DNA of 64,000 nt from Blepharisma stoltei (Eukaryota; Ciliophora; Heterotrichea; Heterotrichida; Blepharismidae). This document shows positions 12,049 to 22,914 of this stretch, piece after piece. The stretch covers positions 699,136-763,135 of the forward strand of contig CAJZBQ010000045.1 of assembly GCA_914767885.1 (NCBI GenBank), read 5' to 3'. Both the position numbers and the translations under genes were made by a program. Each line of letters opens with the position of its first letter. The stretch's first letter is position 1. A model generated the notes under the pieces. It had not been told where the DNA came from. It did no database searches and saw only the letters and a program-made list of their open reading frames with translations.

Positions 12049-13885
12049 CTAAGCAGTCTTTAAGAATATGACGATTACTGTAATGTCGTCGTTGTTGCTG
12101 TTTCTTTCACTCCATCTCTTGTTGGCTTCTTTTAAAAGAGAATCGCATGCTGACTGGGGATACCCAAACTCTCAGCCAACCTTGCAGAGAGAAACTGCTT
12201 CTTCGTTAGACATCACGTCTCACAGCCCATCTGAGGCAAGTATTATGAACTTATCGTCTTTTGTTAATTCAAATTGCCGCATATCAGAATTTTAAACTTA
12301 AATACAGATTGACTTATGCCTATTGGTAACACAGTCATCAAGGATCCTCCAGGGGATTTACCGACTTTGCAAAGTCGACAGGGAGAACTGGCTTGAATAA
12401 GATGACTAACTGGGCGAACACAAATTTCCTCTTCTACACCGTCTGACGCCATGGCACCTGTGAATTAGGTTTTTGTCCTCCTTGGCTTGTCGGCTCCAGT
12501 ATTGAGTGGAAGGCTGTGAATTCTGCAGCATAATGCTTGGGTTGAGCGAAGGTTATCCGCAAAAAATCCCAAAAAAATTATTTCTGGTCAACTTTCAGCT
12601 AAAGAAAAAATTCAAATCCTGGGGCATAACTCCCAGTTTAAAGCTAATATGTCTGAATGGTCTAGGCATTGCCTGCAAACGCTGCTCGATTTCCCTTTCC
12701 ATCTCTGAACCCACCTTTTCTCTCTATGTAAATCCAATCCTGAAAACACTAGGTCTAGACTCTGTTTCATTACCAGAATTGCGTCTTCCCATTTCTGAGT
12801 TAGCAAAACCTTAATAGATATAAATAAAATGTACTCGAAATTGCATTGCTAGGAGGCGATGCCTGGGCCGAGATGCCATTTTATTTATGATCCCGTATAT
12901 CAGGGTCAGGGATAACGCCCACTTCGGTTGCAAATCGATCTCCGATAGATCTTGACATTGCAAGTCCTGGAGTATCTTGGTTGCCAATCCATACTCTTAA
13001 AGGCCCTACACTGCTTCCTCGGTGTGTGTACAGAGTATCAACTCTTCCTCCAAAACTTTCAATTCGCTTCCTTTCAGTCAGGTTATCTGGCTTATGGTCT
13101 TTCGACAGCGGAATAGCCACAAATCTTTTGTCTGTTTTCCTTCCTAAAACAGCCCGGCTATCTCCAACTGAAGCACAAGTCAAAAGTTTTCCTATAATTA
13201 AGACAGACACCAAGGTACTTCCAGAAAAATCAGTGTTAATATTTTTATTAAGCACCAGCTCCTTGTGCAACTTAATAATACATTTTTTCATGCTCAGAGC
13301 TGGGCCTTCTTGAGCTCTGTAGTTGAGCCTTTTATTTAAAATTTCTGGGAATTTTTCTTTGATTTCAGCAGAGATGATATGGCCATGAAGCCCATGGCCA
13401 TCACACACCCCATACAAACTTTGTGACTCCTTGCCTTGGAATTTAGAAAAACAAAAATAGGAATCTTGGTTATGTGACTTGCTCAAAAGGCCGAGGGTCC
13501 CTGTTTTCGTTCTGAAATCATAAGTCTGATGAAAATATTTGAATTCCTTGGCTTCTTCTTCTTTTAAAGGGAAGAGCTTCTGTGTTAAGTGTTTAAGATT
13601 TCTTGCTAGAATTTTGTTCCTGTTCAGAATAAGCGTAGAGTTTGACTTTTTCGGGATTATGGAGGAGAGCGATCTGGCATTAATATTTGACTTTGATGGG
13701 ATTGTTGAGGCAGCTTTTAAAGTGCTGATGGATAAATTTTCTCTTCTTTGGGACGATAAACTTGATCTATGATTAATAAACTGATACAATTCGTGGCTGA
13801 CTGACTTTCTTTGGCTTCCATGAGCAGGAGGAAAAAATGAAAATTCATTCGACATTTGGGTGTTCATTTTAATAACAGAGGCCAT
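12049..13885 (-). CDS. PP2C-family protein phosphatase, split by a SINE-like IES
   Basis: 406 residues after removal of the IES 12277-12892 (ATG 13885, TAG 12049). The N-terminal about 110 residues are Ser-rich and basic. The PPM domain follows: NQDSYF, GVCDGHGLHGH (metal-binding DGHG), DFSGSTLVSVLI, CASVGDSRAVLG, KDHKPD, ESFGGRV, AMSRSIGD, then across the junction IPDPDI-RQFELTKDDKF, ILASDGLWDV and NNDDITVIVIF. All four metal-coordinating Asp positions are present only when the insertion is removed; without excision the protein stops just after DPDI and loses the final Asp. PP2C enzymes are Mg/Mn-dependent Ser/Thr phosphatases. It converges on PRMT1 with 1 bp between the stops. Confidence 0.95.
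12277..12892 (-). mobile_element. SINE-like IES in the PP2C gene, flanked by CCGYATATCAG
   Basis: 616 bp between 11-bp direct repeats with one mismatch (12277-12287 and 12893-12903). On the gene strand it starts ...ATAAATAAAATGGCATCTCGG, nearly the same as the start of the copy at 16409-16743 (ATAAATAAAATGGCACTCG). Near its 3' end are CCTTGATGACTGTGTTACC and an AT-rich tail (TATTTAAGTTTAAAATT). The length is 1 modulo 3, and excision restores PP2C. Confidence 0.85.
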
Positions 13886-13949
13886 TAATTCATAAAGATG
13901 CTAAAAATATGCAAATAAATCGTATTATGTTAGATGGAATTTATATAAA

Positions 13950-15618
13950 TTAAGAGAAAATCACTAATAGAAGTATTGATAAGGTAAAATAGCTTCCTGA
14001 ATCATCATTTATCTGATGAGGTGTTGGCCAGTTAGCAGGATTGAGATTGTTCCAAAGAGCCTGCAATCCCCAGTACTGAGATGTATACATCTTTTGAACA
14101 CATTTATCATTTCCTTGTATTTTAGCATACATATTAACCTTTGCATATAAATACATAAAATAAACATAATTTGTTGAGTCCCAAAAGTTTTTTATACAAT
14201 TAGTGCCAAGCCTTTGCATAGTATTGCAAATATAAACCTCCTCTGAAGTAAGCCATTTTTTCAATTGCCCTAGATATTCAACCATAGGCTGATCCCCAGG
14301 AAACAAGCTGCAATAGCTTGCTCCAGCTGAATTTAAGCCGCAAGTACAAGTATTGTGAAAAATAGTGTTAAATTTTGGTTCTGGATTAGAAGCACAGTCA
14401 GTTGGTAATTGTGAGCATTGAACAGGCAGAGTTCCATTTGAAGTTAAAGAAGGCATACAATAGTATTGCTTTCCGTTTTGAAAGCAGGCACCTGACTGGC
14501 ATAGCAAATTGATATTATTAGTGCAAGATGCAAGAGGTGAGTAGTTAAGGATATTATTTAAAAGTCAGGCGTGAGCTATACTGGTGACTGCGTCACCAAG
14601 ACCTCCCGTACGGGAGGTTCCACCGCTTTTCGACTCATGCCCAGAGGGTCTATCCCTCTTACAAGTGCCCTTCGGGTACCTTCTGTCTTCTTCTTGCCTT
14701 AAGGCTTCAGTCTTGAGTGAGCGGCTTATGGATTTTTGTGGCCCTGCTACAGACGATTGGAGAGGCTTGATTTCAAGGATCCTTGGAGTCTGTCATGAGT
14801 CTAATTGTCTTCCTTCGGCAGCTACAGGAAAAAGATTCTCGCCTGTGGCCTGGGCTGAAACCCCATTCTCGGTAGAGGAATGCCCATGGGTCCTCAGATC
14901 CAAAGAACGTTGTTTGAGCACTTCCATTTCCAATTACAGGAAAGTACCCAAAACATACTCGGATGCACACCTCTTGAGCCTGCACTTGATTCTCAGCTCG
15001 GAATCCGTCTCAATTCTCCGTCGCCATAAGGCCTGGACTGTTGTCCCAAAGAGGACAGGCTGAAATATGTCGCCATTTTAATGTATATGGTGAGTAGTCA
15101 GGGAATGTAAAATATGTATAGCAAGTTCCAGCTACACGGGTAGTTGAATTGCATCCTGCTCCATTTTCACAATCATAATCTGAAGTGCAGCCAGATTGAT
15201 TTGCAGAGAGCTGGGGTTGGCAAGTGTCAGATGCTGAATTACAATAAAGCCCAGGGTTGCACGTGCTATCATCATCACAATCTTCTCCCTTTGCTGAGCC
15301 TGAACAAATTCCTGCTTGATTGCAGGGACCTCCATTTATGCAGTCAACACTATAATTGCAAAGTTCACCCACATGCGATACTGCAATAGATTGTGTAGGC
15401 TGAGTAAAAGAGCATAAATTTGAAGAAGCCGAACAAGTATAGCTGTTATCACATGGTCTTAAATACACATCTGTAGAGGTGCTGTTAATACACTGGTCCA
15501 AAGAAAAGTTTGAGTCATCTTCTGCGCATTGATATACTAAGCAGCCTGAGGCTTCGAGCGACTCTTTATTGATAGCTGCGAAAATTGGCACTAAAATAAA
15601 AATAATCGCCAATCCCAT
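13950..15618 (-). CDS. Secreted/GPI-type cysteine-rich surface protein, split by a SINE-like IES
   Basis: 371 residues once the IES 14536-15088 is removed (ATG 15618, TAA 13950). It starts with a signal peptide (MGLAIIFILVPIFAAI), continues with many regularly spaced Cys in EGF/Dickkopf-like short loops (ELCNYSVDCINGGPCNQAG, GEDCDDDSTCNPGLYC), and ends in a hydrophobic tail (SYFTLSILLLVIFS) that suits a GPI-anchor signal or a single membrane anchor. The join gives FPDYSPLASCTNNINLLC. Surface proteins of this look are common in ciliates, but no specific family is identified. The start is divergent from the K+ channel gene, and a MITE-like element occupies the space between. Confidence 0.85.
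14536..15088 (-). mobile_element. SINE-like IES in the Cys-rich gene, flanked by GGTGAGTAGT
   Basis: 553 bp between perfect 10-bp direct repeats (14536-14545 and 15089-15098). On the minus strand it starts TTAAAATGGCGACATAT and contains GACGGATTCCGAGC and GAGAATCAAGTGCAGG, shared with the copies at 40458 and, more diverged, 22287. Its 3' end carries CCTTGGTGACGCAGTCACC and an AT tail (TTTTAAATAATATCC). The open frame inside (14584-15063) belongs to the repeat. Target duplication of variable length plus an AT tail suggests retroposition; no Pol III A/B boxes could be placed securely. Confidence 0.88.
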
Positions 15619-15666
15619 TATGATTCTTTTATTGCGACAAAAAAACTATTTTCTATTAATAAATTC

Positions 15667-16052
15667 TTACTCCCCCCCCCCCTCCGTGAGCGAACAAAAA
15701 AATTTTGTTCGCTCACGGAGGGGGGTTAATTTTTTTTTTTTAAAAAAAATTTATATATAAATTTTATAAAAAATATTTTTTTCGAAATTTAAAAAAATCC
15801 TAATTTGCAAAAATTGGGAAGCAAATATTAATTTAATTTGCAAAATTTATGTTTTAAAACGCAATTTGTTTAAAATTAAACAGAATTAGCTCTAGATTTC
15901 ATTATACTAATTATCACTTATATATCAAAAATTTTTTTCATTAAAATTTTTTCTATTAAAAAAATTTTTGTTCACTCACGGAGGGTGGGTTTTTGGTCAA
16001 AAAATGGCGATTTTTCTAATGGTTTTGTTCGCTCACGGAGGGGGGGGGGGAG
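15667..16052. mobile_element. MITE-like IES, CTCC/GGAG TIR family, TTA duplication (intergenic)
   Basis: 386 bp; left TTA-CTCCCCCCCCCC, right GGGGGGGGGGAG-TTA (16053-16055). The left end is a near-perfect hairpin (CTCCGTGAGCGAACAAAA and its complement). It is almost identical, in inverted orientation, to the element at 58412-58809, implying recent copying. It lies between two divergent starts, 31 bp before the K+ channel ATG. Confidence 0.92.
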
Positions 16053-16082
16053 TTAGCTATTAGCCAGTTTTTTAATAATAAA

Positions 16083-18007
16083 ATGCTACCTTTACGAAGG
16101 TCTGCCACCTTAAAACAAGGGGAATTAGAAAAAATAACCAATAACTCATCAAGTGCTATAACAATTTCAATCAGTGATCCTTTTGGAGATGCGAACTCAA
16201 TCCCTAAAAAAGTGAGCACTGTTTTCCCACAATTAGACGTATCGAAGTTAAAAATCAGGACAAGATGGAATTCGATAATAACAGCAATATTGAATGTATT
16301 GATAATTCTTCTATTGTATAAAGAAAATGAAGAGTTTAATTCCAATCAACACAAATCAAATATTTCTGAAAATTTGCTGAGGATCTTCATTATATTCCTT
16401 AGCGCAATTTCTATCTTAGTCTTAGCTAGCTACATTTTTAGAGCGCTACCTTCTTCTGTAGTGTGATTAGGCCCCCGTTTAGCTTTTTAACTCCAAATTA
16501 ATTACGCACTGGGAATTCTGACTTGCTAGCAAGAAAATCCTTACAATGTACATTTCACTACTCTGCTTTACAAGGCTCCTACATGTGTTCCACCTGAGAG
16601 TAGCCCTCCTCTGATGTGCTGAGATTAAATCCTTAAGCACTTGATATCTAGAAAAGCCAACCCCATAAATAAAATTCCAAGAAAGAGAAAATTATTTGCG
16701 TTAATTTCTCTCTAACGAGTGCCATTTTATTTATCGAGCACAGTTCTATCAGTTTAGTCATACAATATTGATCAATTAAGCTTTATCAGAAAAAAGCATA
16801 TAGAGAATGCCATGTCAGCAGTGGCTTCTGAGAATATCCTAAAATAAGAAATTGAATGTTGCTTGAAATAATATTTTGCTGCATAAACGTCCCACCATAC
16901 TGTGACTGAACCTTCACTTTTAAGCAGCTCAACACATCATCAATAATGTCAGCTGATGATATTATAGTTTCTTTATCCTTTATAAGACTCTACTTCGTTT
17001 TTAAAATGATGTATGAGTGCTCAACCTATAGCTCAAGGAGAGCTGAATATGTGTGCAACATGGAAAACGTCAAAGATATTATGGCTTTTTCTTTAAAAAG
17101 CATACTAACAATCCAAACATACTTTTCGATCTTATTCCTATTGGCCTTGCTTATGATTTCTGGAGGTGCTCTGTTAAGAATCTTTGAAAGGAGCATTTCC
17201 AATACAAAATTTGACTATATATGAAATGGGTTCTTCACAGTCGCTGCAACTGCATTAACCATTGGATATGGTGACTCCGTTCCAACAACTCATTTAGGTC
17301 GCTTTATATGTGTAATTGCAAGTATATTTGGCATTTTTTCAGTTTCTTATACTGTATGGGCAGTACAGAACAGCATAGCTTTCAATCACAGCGAATTCCA
17401 AATCTATGACGCCATGGTATTCAAGAAAAACATAAAGAAAAAGTTGGAACCAATAGCATCGATTCTTCTGCAAAGATGGTGAATTCTTCTTCAAAAGCGA
17501 AAACAAAGCCAGCCTCGTCTCCAAGTCTTAAACGAGTTTTACTGCCAGTTCTATAGATTTAAGCTCTTGAAAAACCAAATGAAAGGCGACGTCAATAAAA
17601 CGCTTTCAGAAAACATCAATGACTTTGCAAGCAAATTAAATATTTGCATGCCAAAAATATTTAACCACTTGGAGCCAGGGCAAAAAGTGCTGGAAATTGC
17701 TGTGGAAATGACCAACAACCAGCTATTTATCGCAGAAAAGTTAAAACGAATACAGAATGGCACCCGGAGTTTAAAGAAGCAGATTGGAGAAATCACAAAT
17801 AGTAGCATCAATGATTATGCACATCGGAGGTACTCGGATAAAACGGGAAAGCGTGCTACTCTTGTTGAGATGAAAAAAGCTCAATGCCGCGCACTAAAGA
17901 AACTTATGAATCGCAGGACAAGCGACTCCTCTATTAATTCTGAGCTTTCTTCGCCTCGGTTTAGGGCTGACTCGATTGCTGATAGTGATGCCGCCTCTGA
18001 TCAGTAG
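16083..18007 (+). CDS. SK-like six-transmembrane potassium channel, split by a SINE-like IES
   Basis: 529 residues after removing the IES 16409-16743 (ATG 16083, TAG 18007). S1 (ITAILNVLIILLLY) and S2 (FIIFLSAISI-SLVIQYW) join across the insertion. Then come a PPYCDWTFTFKQLN segment, S4 with Arg (FIRLYFVFKMMY), S5, the pore TIGYGDSVPTTHLGR with filter GYGD near residue 280, and S6. A long basic helical C-terminus follows, in the position where SK channels bind calmodulin. The DWTFTF-before-S4 pattern and weak S4 charge suit small-conductance calcium-activated channels; calmodulin gating is inferred. In ciliates such channels shape Ca-dependent K+ currents that steer swimming. Confidence 0.92.
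16409..16743 (-). mobile_element. SINE-like IES (short copy) in the K+ channel gene, flanked by TTCTATC
   Basis: 335 bp between TTCTATC repeats (16409-16415, 16744-16750). On the minus strand it opens with GATAAATAAAATGGCACTCG, matching the start of the PP2C copy, and ends in an AT-containing tail. Removing it joins LSAIS to ISLVIQYW and fuses the two halves of S2. The length is 2 modulo 3. Confidence 0.85.
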
Positions 18008-18098
18008 ATTCAAGAGCAAGTAAAAGAGGCATTGAGCTTTATGTGATATAATATATTTGTAGTATGGTATAAAATAGATAATAAAGAGATTTAAAAAG

Positions 18099-18172
18099 TG
18101 GTCCCAGTGAGGATCGAACTCACGACCTCTGCGTTATTAGCACAGCGCTCTAACCAGCTGAGCTATGGGACC
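18099..18172 (-). tRNA. tRNA-Ile (anticodon AAT)
   Basis: The minus strand folds as a standard cloverleaf: acceptor GGTCCCA/TGGGACC, D arm GCTC...GAGC, anticodon stem CTGTG/CGCAG with loop CTAATAA (anticodon AAT), five-base variable region, T arm GTGAG-TTCGATC-CTCAC, discriminator A. A run of five T (18093-18097 on the complement) directly downstream would end Pol III transcription. CCA is not encoded. Confidence 0.97.
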
Positions 18173-20441
18173 TACAGGCTCTAGCATGATTGTTTGCAAT
18201 TTATTCCAAAAATTAGCGATTGAGCAAAACTCTTAATCCTCGGTAAATATTTTAAAATTCAATAAATGAATTTAATTTATAGCTTTAATAATTTATTCAC
18301 TAATACTAATTTTTTAACGATATACTTGCCAGACCTTTTGATCTTTTATTATTTGAATTAATAATCAATTAATTGTAACAGTTTTTTTAAGCAATTCCAT
18401 ATTTAGTAAAATAAAATTTAAGAAACTTTACATTATCGATAGCAGAGAGTCTTCATCAATCTTGACTTTTTAAGAGCTAGAAAGATAAATACACTTTCAG
18501 AAGCTTTTGAAGACATTAAAACAAAAGCCAGTAGCAATTAAATAGCTCTATCCTCCTATGCTGAAATAAATAATGATGGAAAATCAGTGATATGATAAGC
18601 TCCTATTTTCATGAGAAAAAATTAGCTTACAAAAGATCTTAATAATAAATACCAAAGAAAATTAATGAATTGCAACATCTTAATCCCTTCCTTCCATGAG
18701 TGTGCAGCAATATTTTACTCGGAACGTACTTTATTTTGAAGTATTTTTATATATAAATTGATTTTAAACTTCAAAATTTTAAGCTGTTTTAAAAAAATAG
18801 AATTAACTGAAGCTTGATTTCTCAAAGAGGAAGGCTTACTGAGTGTACCCATTTTATCTGCCAGCATTTTATAATTTATAAATTCAATATAGTAATTGTT
18901 ACTTATATAGCCCAAGCATAATATCAGATCGTACTGGGATAGGCATTTTCTGGGCTATTCCTCAAGTTAATTCTCCAGCTCATATTAACTAACCAACTTG
19001 GAGAGTTGATGGGATAATTCTTTATGAGTATATTTGTTGACTCCAATAATTGGTTTGTCAATATGACTTGAGAATCAAATCGAGGAGTAGCTCAGAAAAA
19101 GCCCAGCCCAGGACGATCTGATATTGTGTCTGGGCTACATAGAAAAATATTTACATTAAAAATATTTTACTAGCTCATAGAGCGGATTTTATTTGGATTT
19201 TTGCAATAGCTGCTCATTCTTAGAGGGTGGAGAGTAATTGAACTCAATCAATGCAGTAGTAGCCAAGTCTTCTAAAATTTTGGAAAATAATTTTCTTATA
19301 AACTAAGGCTCAGGTTTATTAAAGACAGTTATTATAAAGAAGAAATCATTGAGTTTATAAGAGATTTTCTATGAAGAATTCATAAGAGAAAAGTGAAAAT
19401 TGTATGATCTAAATAGAAATTTAGAGAGCAAAACATGAAATTGTGGAAAAATGTTTTAATTCAAATAAAAAATAAAATAAACCAAGGGAATTAAATTTTA
19501 ATGCTATAATTCAAAAAATTATTTTCAATTCTAAAAAAGAAAATTATGAAGCAAATTGATGATCTATAATTATTCATTTAATCCCCATGCTTATTGTAGT
19601 AAAAAAAAATTTAATTCGAATAAAAGCAGCCTCAGCAACTAGACTCCTCAAAGAATTAAGGTGAGGCAGAAAAAAATTCGCGGTCGTTTTTGCAGCCTTT
19701 TTTTGGGTGGAAAAAATATCAGTAGAAAAGACTTGTAAGAAAAAGATTTACGGTGATGCTTTTGCAAAAACAGGCTGAAAAAATTTCATAAATTGATTTT
19801 ATTATCAAGATTAATTTATATCTAGTAGAGAAGAATAATAATATTATATTAAATATTAGTAGAATTTATAGTTTTAAGCTAAAAAATAGATAAAATAATC
19901 CTTAATAAATGATAGAATGACACAGCGCATATTATATTATATTATATTATAAAAAGTATAATTTAATAACGCTTGAGGTATTAAAATAGCGATAAAAAGG
20001 CAGAAAAATCATCTATAGCTTATCTGGAGCACCTTTCTTGTATGAGAAGATTAAGAAATATCGTCCTTCGCCCCTTTTTGGCGCTAGTAAGCAGCAATTA
20101 TGAATTTTTTTCAGCCTCCTTTGCAAAAAACGACTGTGAATTTTTTTTACCCCCCTTTTTTTCTTGCAAGATTTTTGTGCTGCTTTTTTTTCACAAAAAA
20201 AATTTTCAAGTTTTTTACATCATTTTATGCCAAAAAAAAAGAGGTGGCAAAAATCGCCTCACCCAGAATTAAGTGCTTTGCATAAAACTAAAAATTTAAC
20301 TCAAACCAGTTTTTCAACGACAATCTCTAAATAATTAATATATTGTCCTATACTAAATTGCTCTCTTTAAAATTTTCAGATAATTTACAGTAAAACTTTA
20401 CTGTTATTAAGTAATATAATTTCAAAATTTATATATTAGAA
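18173..20441. other. Long AT-rich intergenic region
   Basis: About 2.3 kb with no gene recognised. It holds an inverted-repeat element (18908-19137) and a possible second, weaker pair: AATTAAGGTGAGGC near 19660 faces GCCTCACCCAGAATT near 20255, with poly-T/A stretches and CAGCCT blocks in between. This could be another TIR insertion of about 0.6 kb but the ends are not clear. The remainder is plain AT-rich sequence. Confidence 0.5.
18908..19137. repeat. Inverted-repeat (MITE-like) element
   Basis: Arms of about 55 bp: the left arm starts TAGCCCAAGCATAATATCAG and ends GGCTATTCCTC; the right arm is its imperfect complement, ending CTGATATTGTGTCTGGGCTA. The central spacer is about 120 bp. It is flanked by AT-rich DNA with TATA/CATA at the edges, so a TA-type target duplication is possible but unproven. 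Confidence 0.7.
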
Positions 20442-21803
20442 ATGTATTTAAATAACTCAAGTCCAGTGAAGATCACAATATTTCTCAATGGCAACCTGAA
20501 AAAGAAATGCCAGCTCACAATACAGAAAAGTTCAACGATGTCAGAAATCCTTTCGGATTGTAAAGATAAGCTTAGCATTGACAAGCACACAAAATGCAGG
20601 CTTTATGACTCCAATGGAGGACAGCTTTCCGACGACGACCTTGAATATATCAACCCTGATGAGCCACTTTTCCTTTCCAAAGGTGAAAAATTCTCAAAAA
20701 GTTCTTCACTGGCAATTTATGAAGAAATCAAACAGCTTGGGAAGGGTGGCTTTGGGTCAGTTTTTCTTTATAGAAATAGAATAACCAAGCAAGAAGTCGC
20801 CTTAAAGTTCGTCGAACTGAAAACGATTCTGTCTCCAGAAGACGTAAATAGAGTGTTCACTGAAATTGGGGTTTTAAGGAATCTAAAACACCCGAACATT
20901 GTGAAGCTTATTGACGCCTTCGATCTGCATGATAAAGTTTGCTTTGTGATGGAGTACTGCAGGGGTGGAGAGCTCAAGCAATATCTTGAAGAAAAAGGTC
21001 CGCTTTCGGAGAGGGAAGCTTTTTTAATTGCTTGTCAAATTTCTGACGCAATAAGATATTGCCACAATTCAAGAGTTGTCCATAGAGACCTAAAACTAGA
21101 GAATATTTTATTTGCAACAGAAGAGAAAGAACAGATAAAGATCGTAGATTTTGGGATATCAGGGATGTTTGCCCTTGGAGGAGAAGGGGATGCTAGTGAT
21201 GCAGGATCACTGCTATATATAGCTCCTGAAGTGCTATCTGGTAAAGACAATCGGACAAATCCAGCTTTAGATATCTGGAGTCTGGGCTGCATTTTCTACT
21301 CACTGCTCACCAAAAATCTGCCATTTTCAGGGGAGACCCAAAGAGAAGTAATCAATCGGATACTTACTTGCCAATATCCGCCATTGCCACAAACCATATC
21401 AAAAAGCTGGCATAAGCTAATTAAAGGAATGATAAGGGTGAAGCCAAGTAAAAGATGGGGAATGCTGAGGATAAGTGAGCATTTATATAAATACAGGAAC
21501 AATCCTGATGCTGAGGTAAGTTCTGATTCTGAAGAAGAAACTTTTGAAGAGAAAAAAATTGTGCTGAAGAAGAAGCCGCCAAGCAGAAGTTACCCAAAAT
21601 TGGTGTTCGCAGATAAGCAGAAAAGGTATAAAACGCCAATCCTTCGTCCAGTTGAGTAAGAGATATGTAGAATTCCTAGAGGAAAAAAATCCAATTCAAT
21701 AACACCTGGGCCCAGAAGGCAAAGCCCTGCACCTCAAAATAAGGTTGCAAACCAAGCTCCAGTGCTGATTCAAAGAAAATCTATATTAAGAAAGCCAGCA
21801 TAA
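20442..21803 (+). CDS. CAMK/AMPK-like protein kinase with N-terminal ubiquitin/DCX-like domain (copy 1)
   Basis: 448 residues after splicing the 15-nt intron at 21656-21670. Residues 1-80 form a small beta-grasp or doublecortin-like domain (VKITIFLNGNLKKKC, TKCRLYDSNGGQLSDDDLEY). The kinase domain follows: GKGGFGSV glycine loop, ALKF (VAIK Lys), HRDLKLEN, DFGISG, SLLYIAPEVL, DIWSLGCIFY. All catalytic residues are present, so it is probably active. The C-terminal tail is acidic then basic (SSDSEEETFEEKK, QRKSILRKPA). A close paralogue on the other strand at 36269-37739 shares the whole layout, including SEHLYKYR / IEHLYKYR. Substrate unknown. Confidence 0.93.
21656..21670 (+). other. 15-nt spliceosomal intron
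   Basis: gtaagagatatgtag. Removing it turns a TAA stop into a 44-codon extension (PVE-IPRGKKSN ... LRKPA) ending at TAA 21801-21803. It has GTA...TAG ends like the other mini-introns here. Confidence 0.88.
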
Positions 21804-22052
21804 ACTCAAATTTTAAAATTGTTGTAATGCTAGTCATTGTCTTTTAAAAGTCTCTGTCGATAAGTATGCTAATATTTATTTGTCTCTTAGAATTTATCTT
21901 TAATAGTCTGTTAGCAGTTTCAACGCCAACTTATATGATGTTTGCTTAGGAATGAGCTAGATATGATCTAAGGAAAATACTCCCTATCAAGAATTCTTCC
22001 AGTATTTCTTATGCTATCATAATTTAGGAAAAAATCGAATTATGTATGAGTA

Positions 22053-22914
22053 TTATCCAGACAGATCTTGAAGGAAATCAAAAATGTCTGTTTTATTTAT
22101 GCAAGCTTCGATGTCGTTCCTTTGTAAAGTCCTTCGCTTCGCTTCTTCTGTATATGCCCAAGATCGATGAGTAAGTTCTATGATAAAAAACTCGCACGCC
22201 TTTGCAAACACAGCAGGGGATTCAGCGCTGATCATCCTGACGTCTTCGTCTGATTTCATGATCTTTTTGACTCTTGCGAGCGGAAGCTGATGGTTAAGTT
22301 CGGTTATTAAACGGCAGGTAACGTAGTCACTATGGACATCCTTTACAGGAGGCTCATCCTCTTTGAGACGAAGAACCCCGCTATAACCAGCATAGTCCAT
22401 CTCCTCCTTGCCTTGAGAATTTAGTCTTGTGCGGGTGATTAATAGGCTTCTGCAGCTCTGCAAACAATAATTCTAGTAGATTGGTTCAAATGATAGATCC
22501 TGGGCGTCTGTCAGGTGTCAAAAGCCTTCATTTTTAGCTGCATAGGATAGATTCCCAACGGCTCGGACATAAAGCCTCGGCTTGTCGTTAGGGTAATATC
22601 CAAGATCTGAAAGCAGCCAAAACTTACTGAATACAACTCTACAGAATCTGCACTCGATTCTCTGCTCGAATTCCGCTCAAGTTTGCCTTGGCTTTAAAGT
22701 GTTGGCTGTTGCTTCAACCCATTTTAATATATAGCGAAAACTGATGGACTTTGAAATCTTGGCTATCCATGTGCTCGATTTCGACCTTTTGGATGTGTAA
22801 AAGCTTGTCCAAGCTTGCAGTTTGGTCCCTGCTTATGGTGTTGTCTAAGTGGTCACCTAAATCAGGAGGCAGCATATAAACTCCCATCATTTGAGTTTCT
22901 CTATTAGGCTCCAT
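22053..22914 (-). CDS. NF-YC: NF-YC / HAP5 transcription factor subunit, split by a SINE-like IES
   Basis: 135 residues after removing the IES 22287-22740 (ATG 22914, TAA 22053). The join gives [22 protein letters not shown], the conserved entry to the NF-YC histone fold. The rest follows family order: [59 protein letters not shown] pairs with NF-YB through the histone fold and, with NF-YA, binds CCAAT boxes. The protein is nearly only the core, with a 50-residue leader and almost no C-terminal activation domain. Unspliced DNA would insert about 150 unrelated codons with a stop, so function depends on excision. Confidence 0.95.
22287..22740 (-). mobile_element. SINE-like IES in the NF-YC gene, flanked by CTGATGG
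   Basis: 454 bp between CTGATGG copies (22287-22293, 22741-22747). The minus strand starts ATTAAAATGGGTTGAAGC and contains GAGCAGAGAATCGAGTGCAG, the diverged form of GAGAATCAAGTGCAGG in the other copies; toward the 3' end GAGCCTCCTG and TAGTGACTACGTTACC align with the same family. The apparent coding stretch next to the histone fold (about 22300-22465) is part of the element. Confidence 0.88.

Noticed and set aside
12068-12295. Plus-strand open frame
   Set aside because: Mirror of the PP2C C-terminal exon on the minus strand, which carries ILASDGLWDV and NNDDITVIV.
14584-15063. 159-codon open frame on the plus strand
   Set aside because: Lies entirely inside the SINE-like IES; related copies at 40458 and 22287 do not keep the frame.
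22300-22463. Extra coding before the NF-YC histone fold
   Set aside because: Joining at CTGATGG gives the conserved [14 protein letters not shown]; the extra frame is IES sequence.
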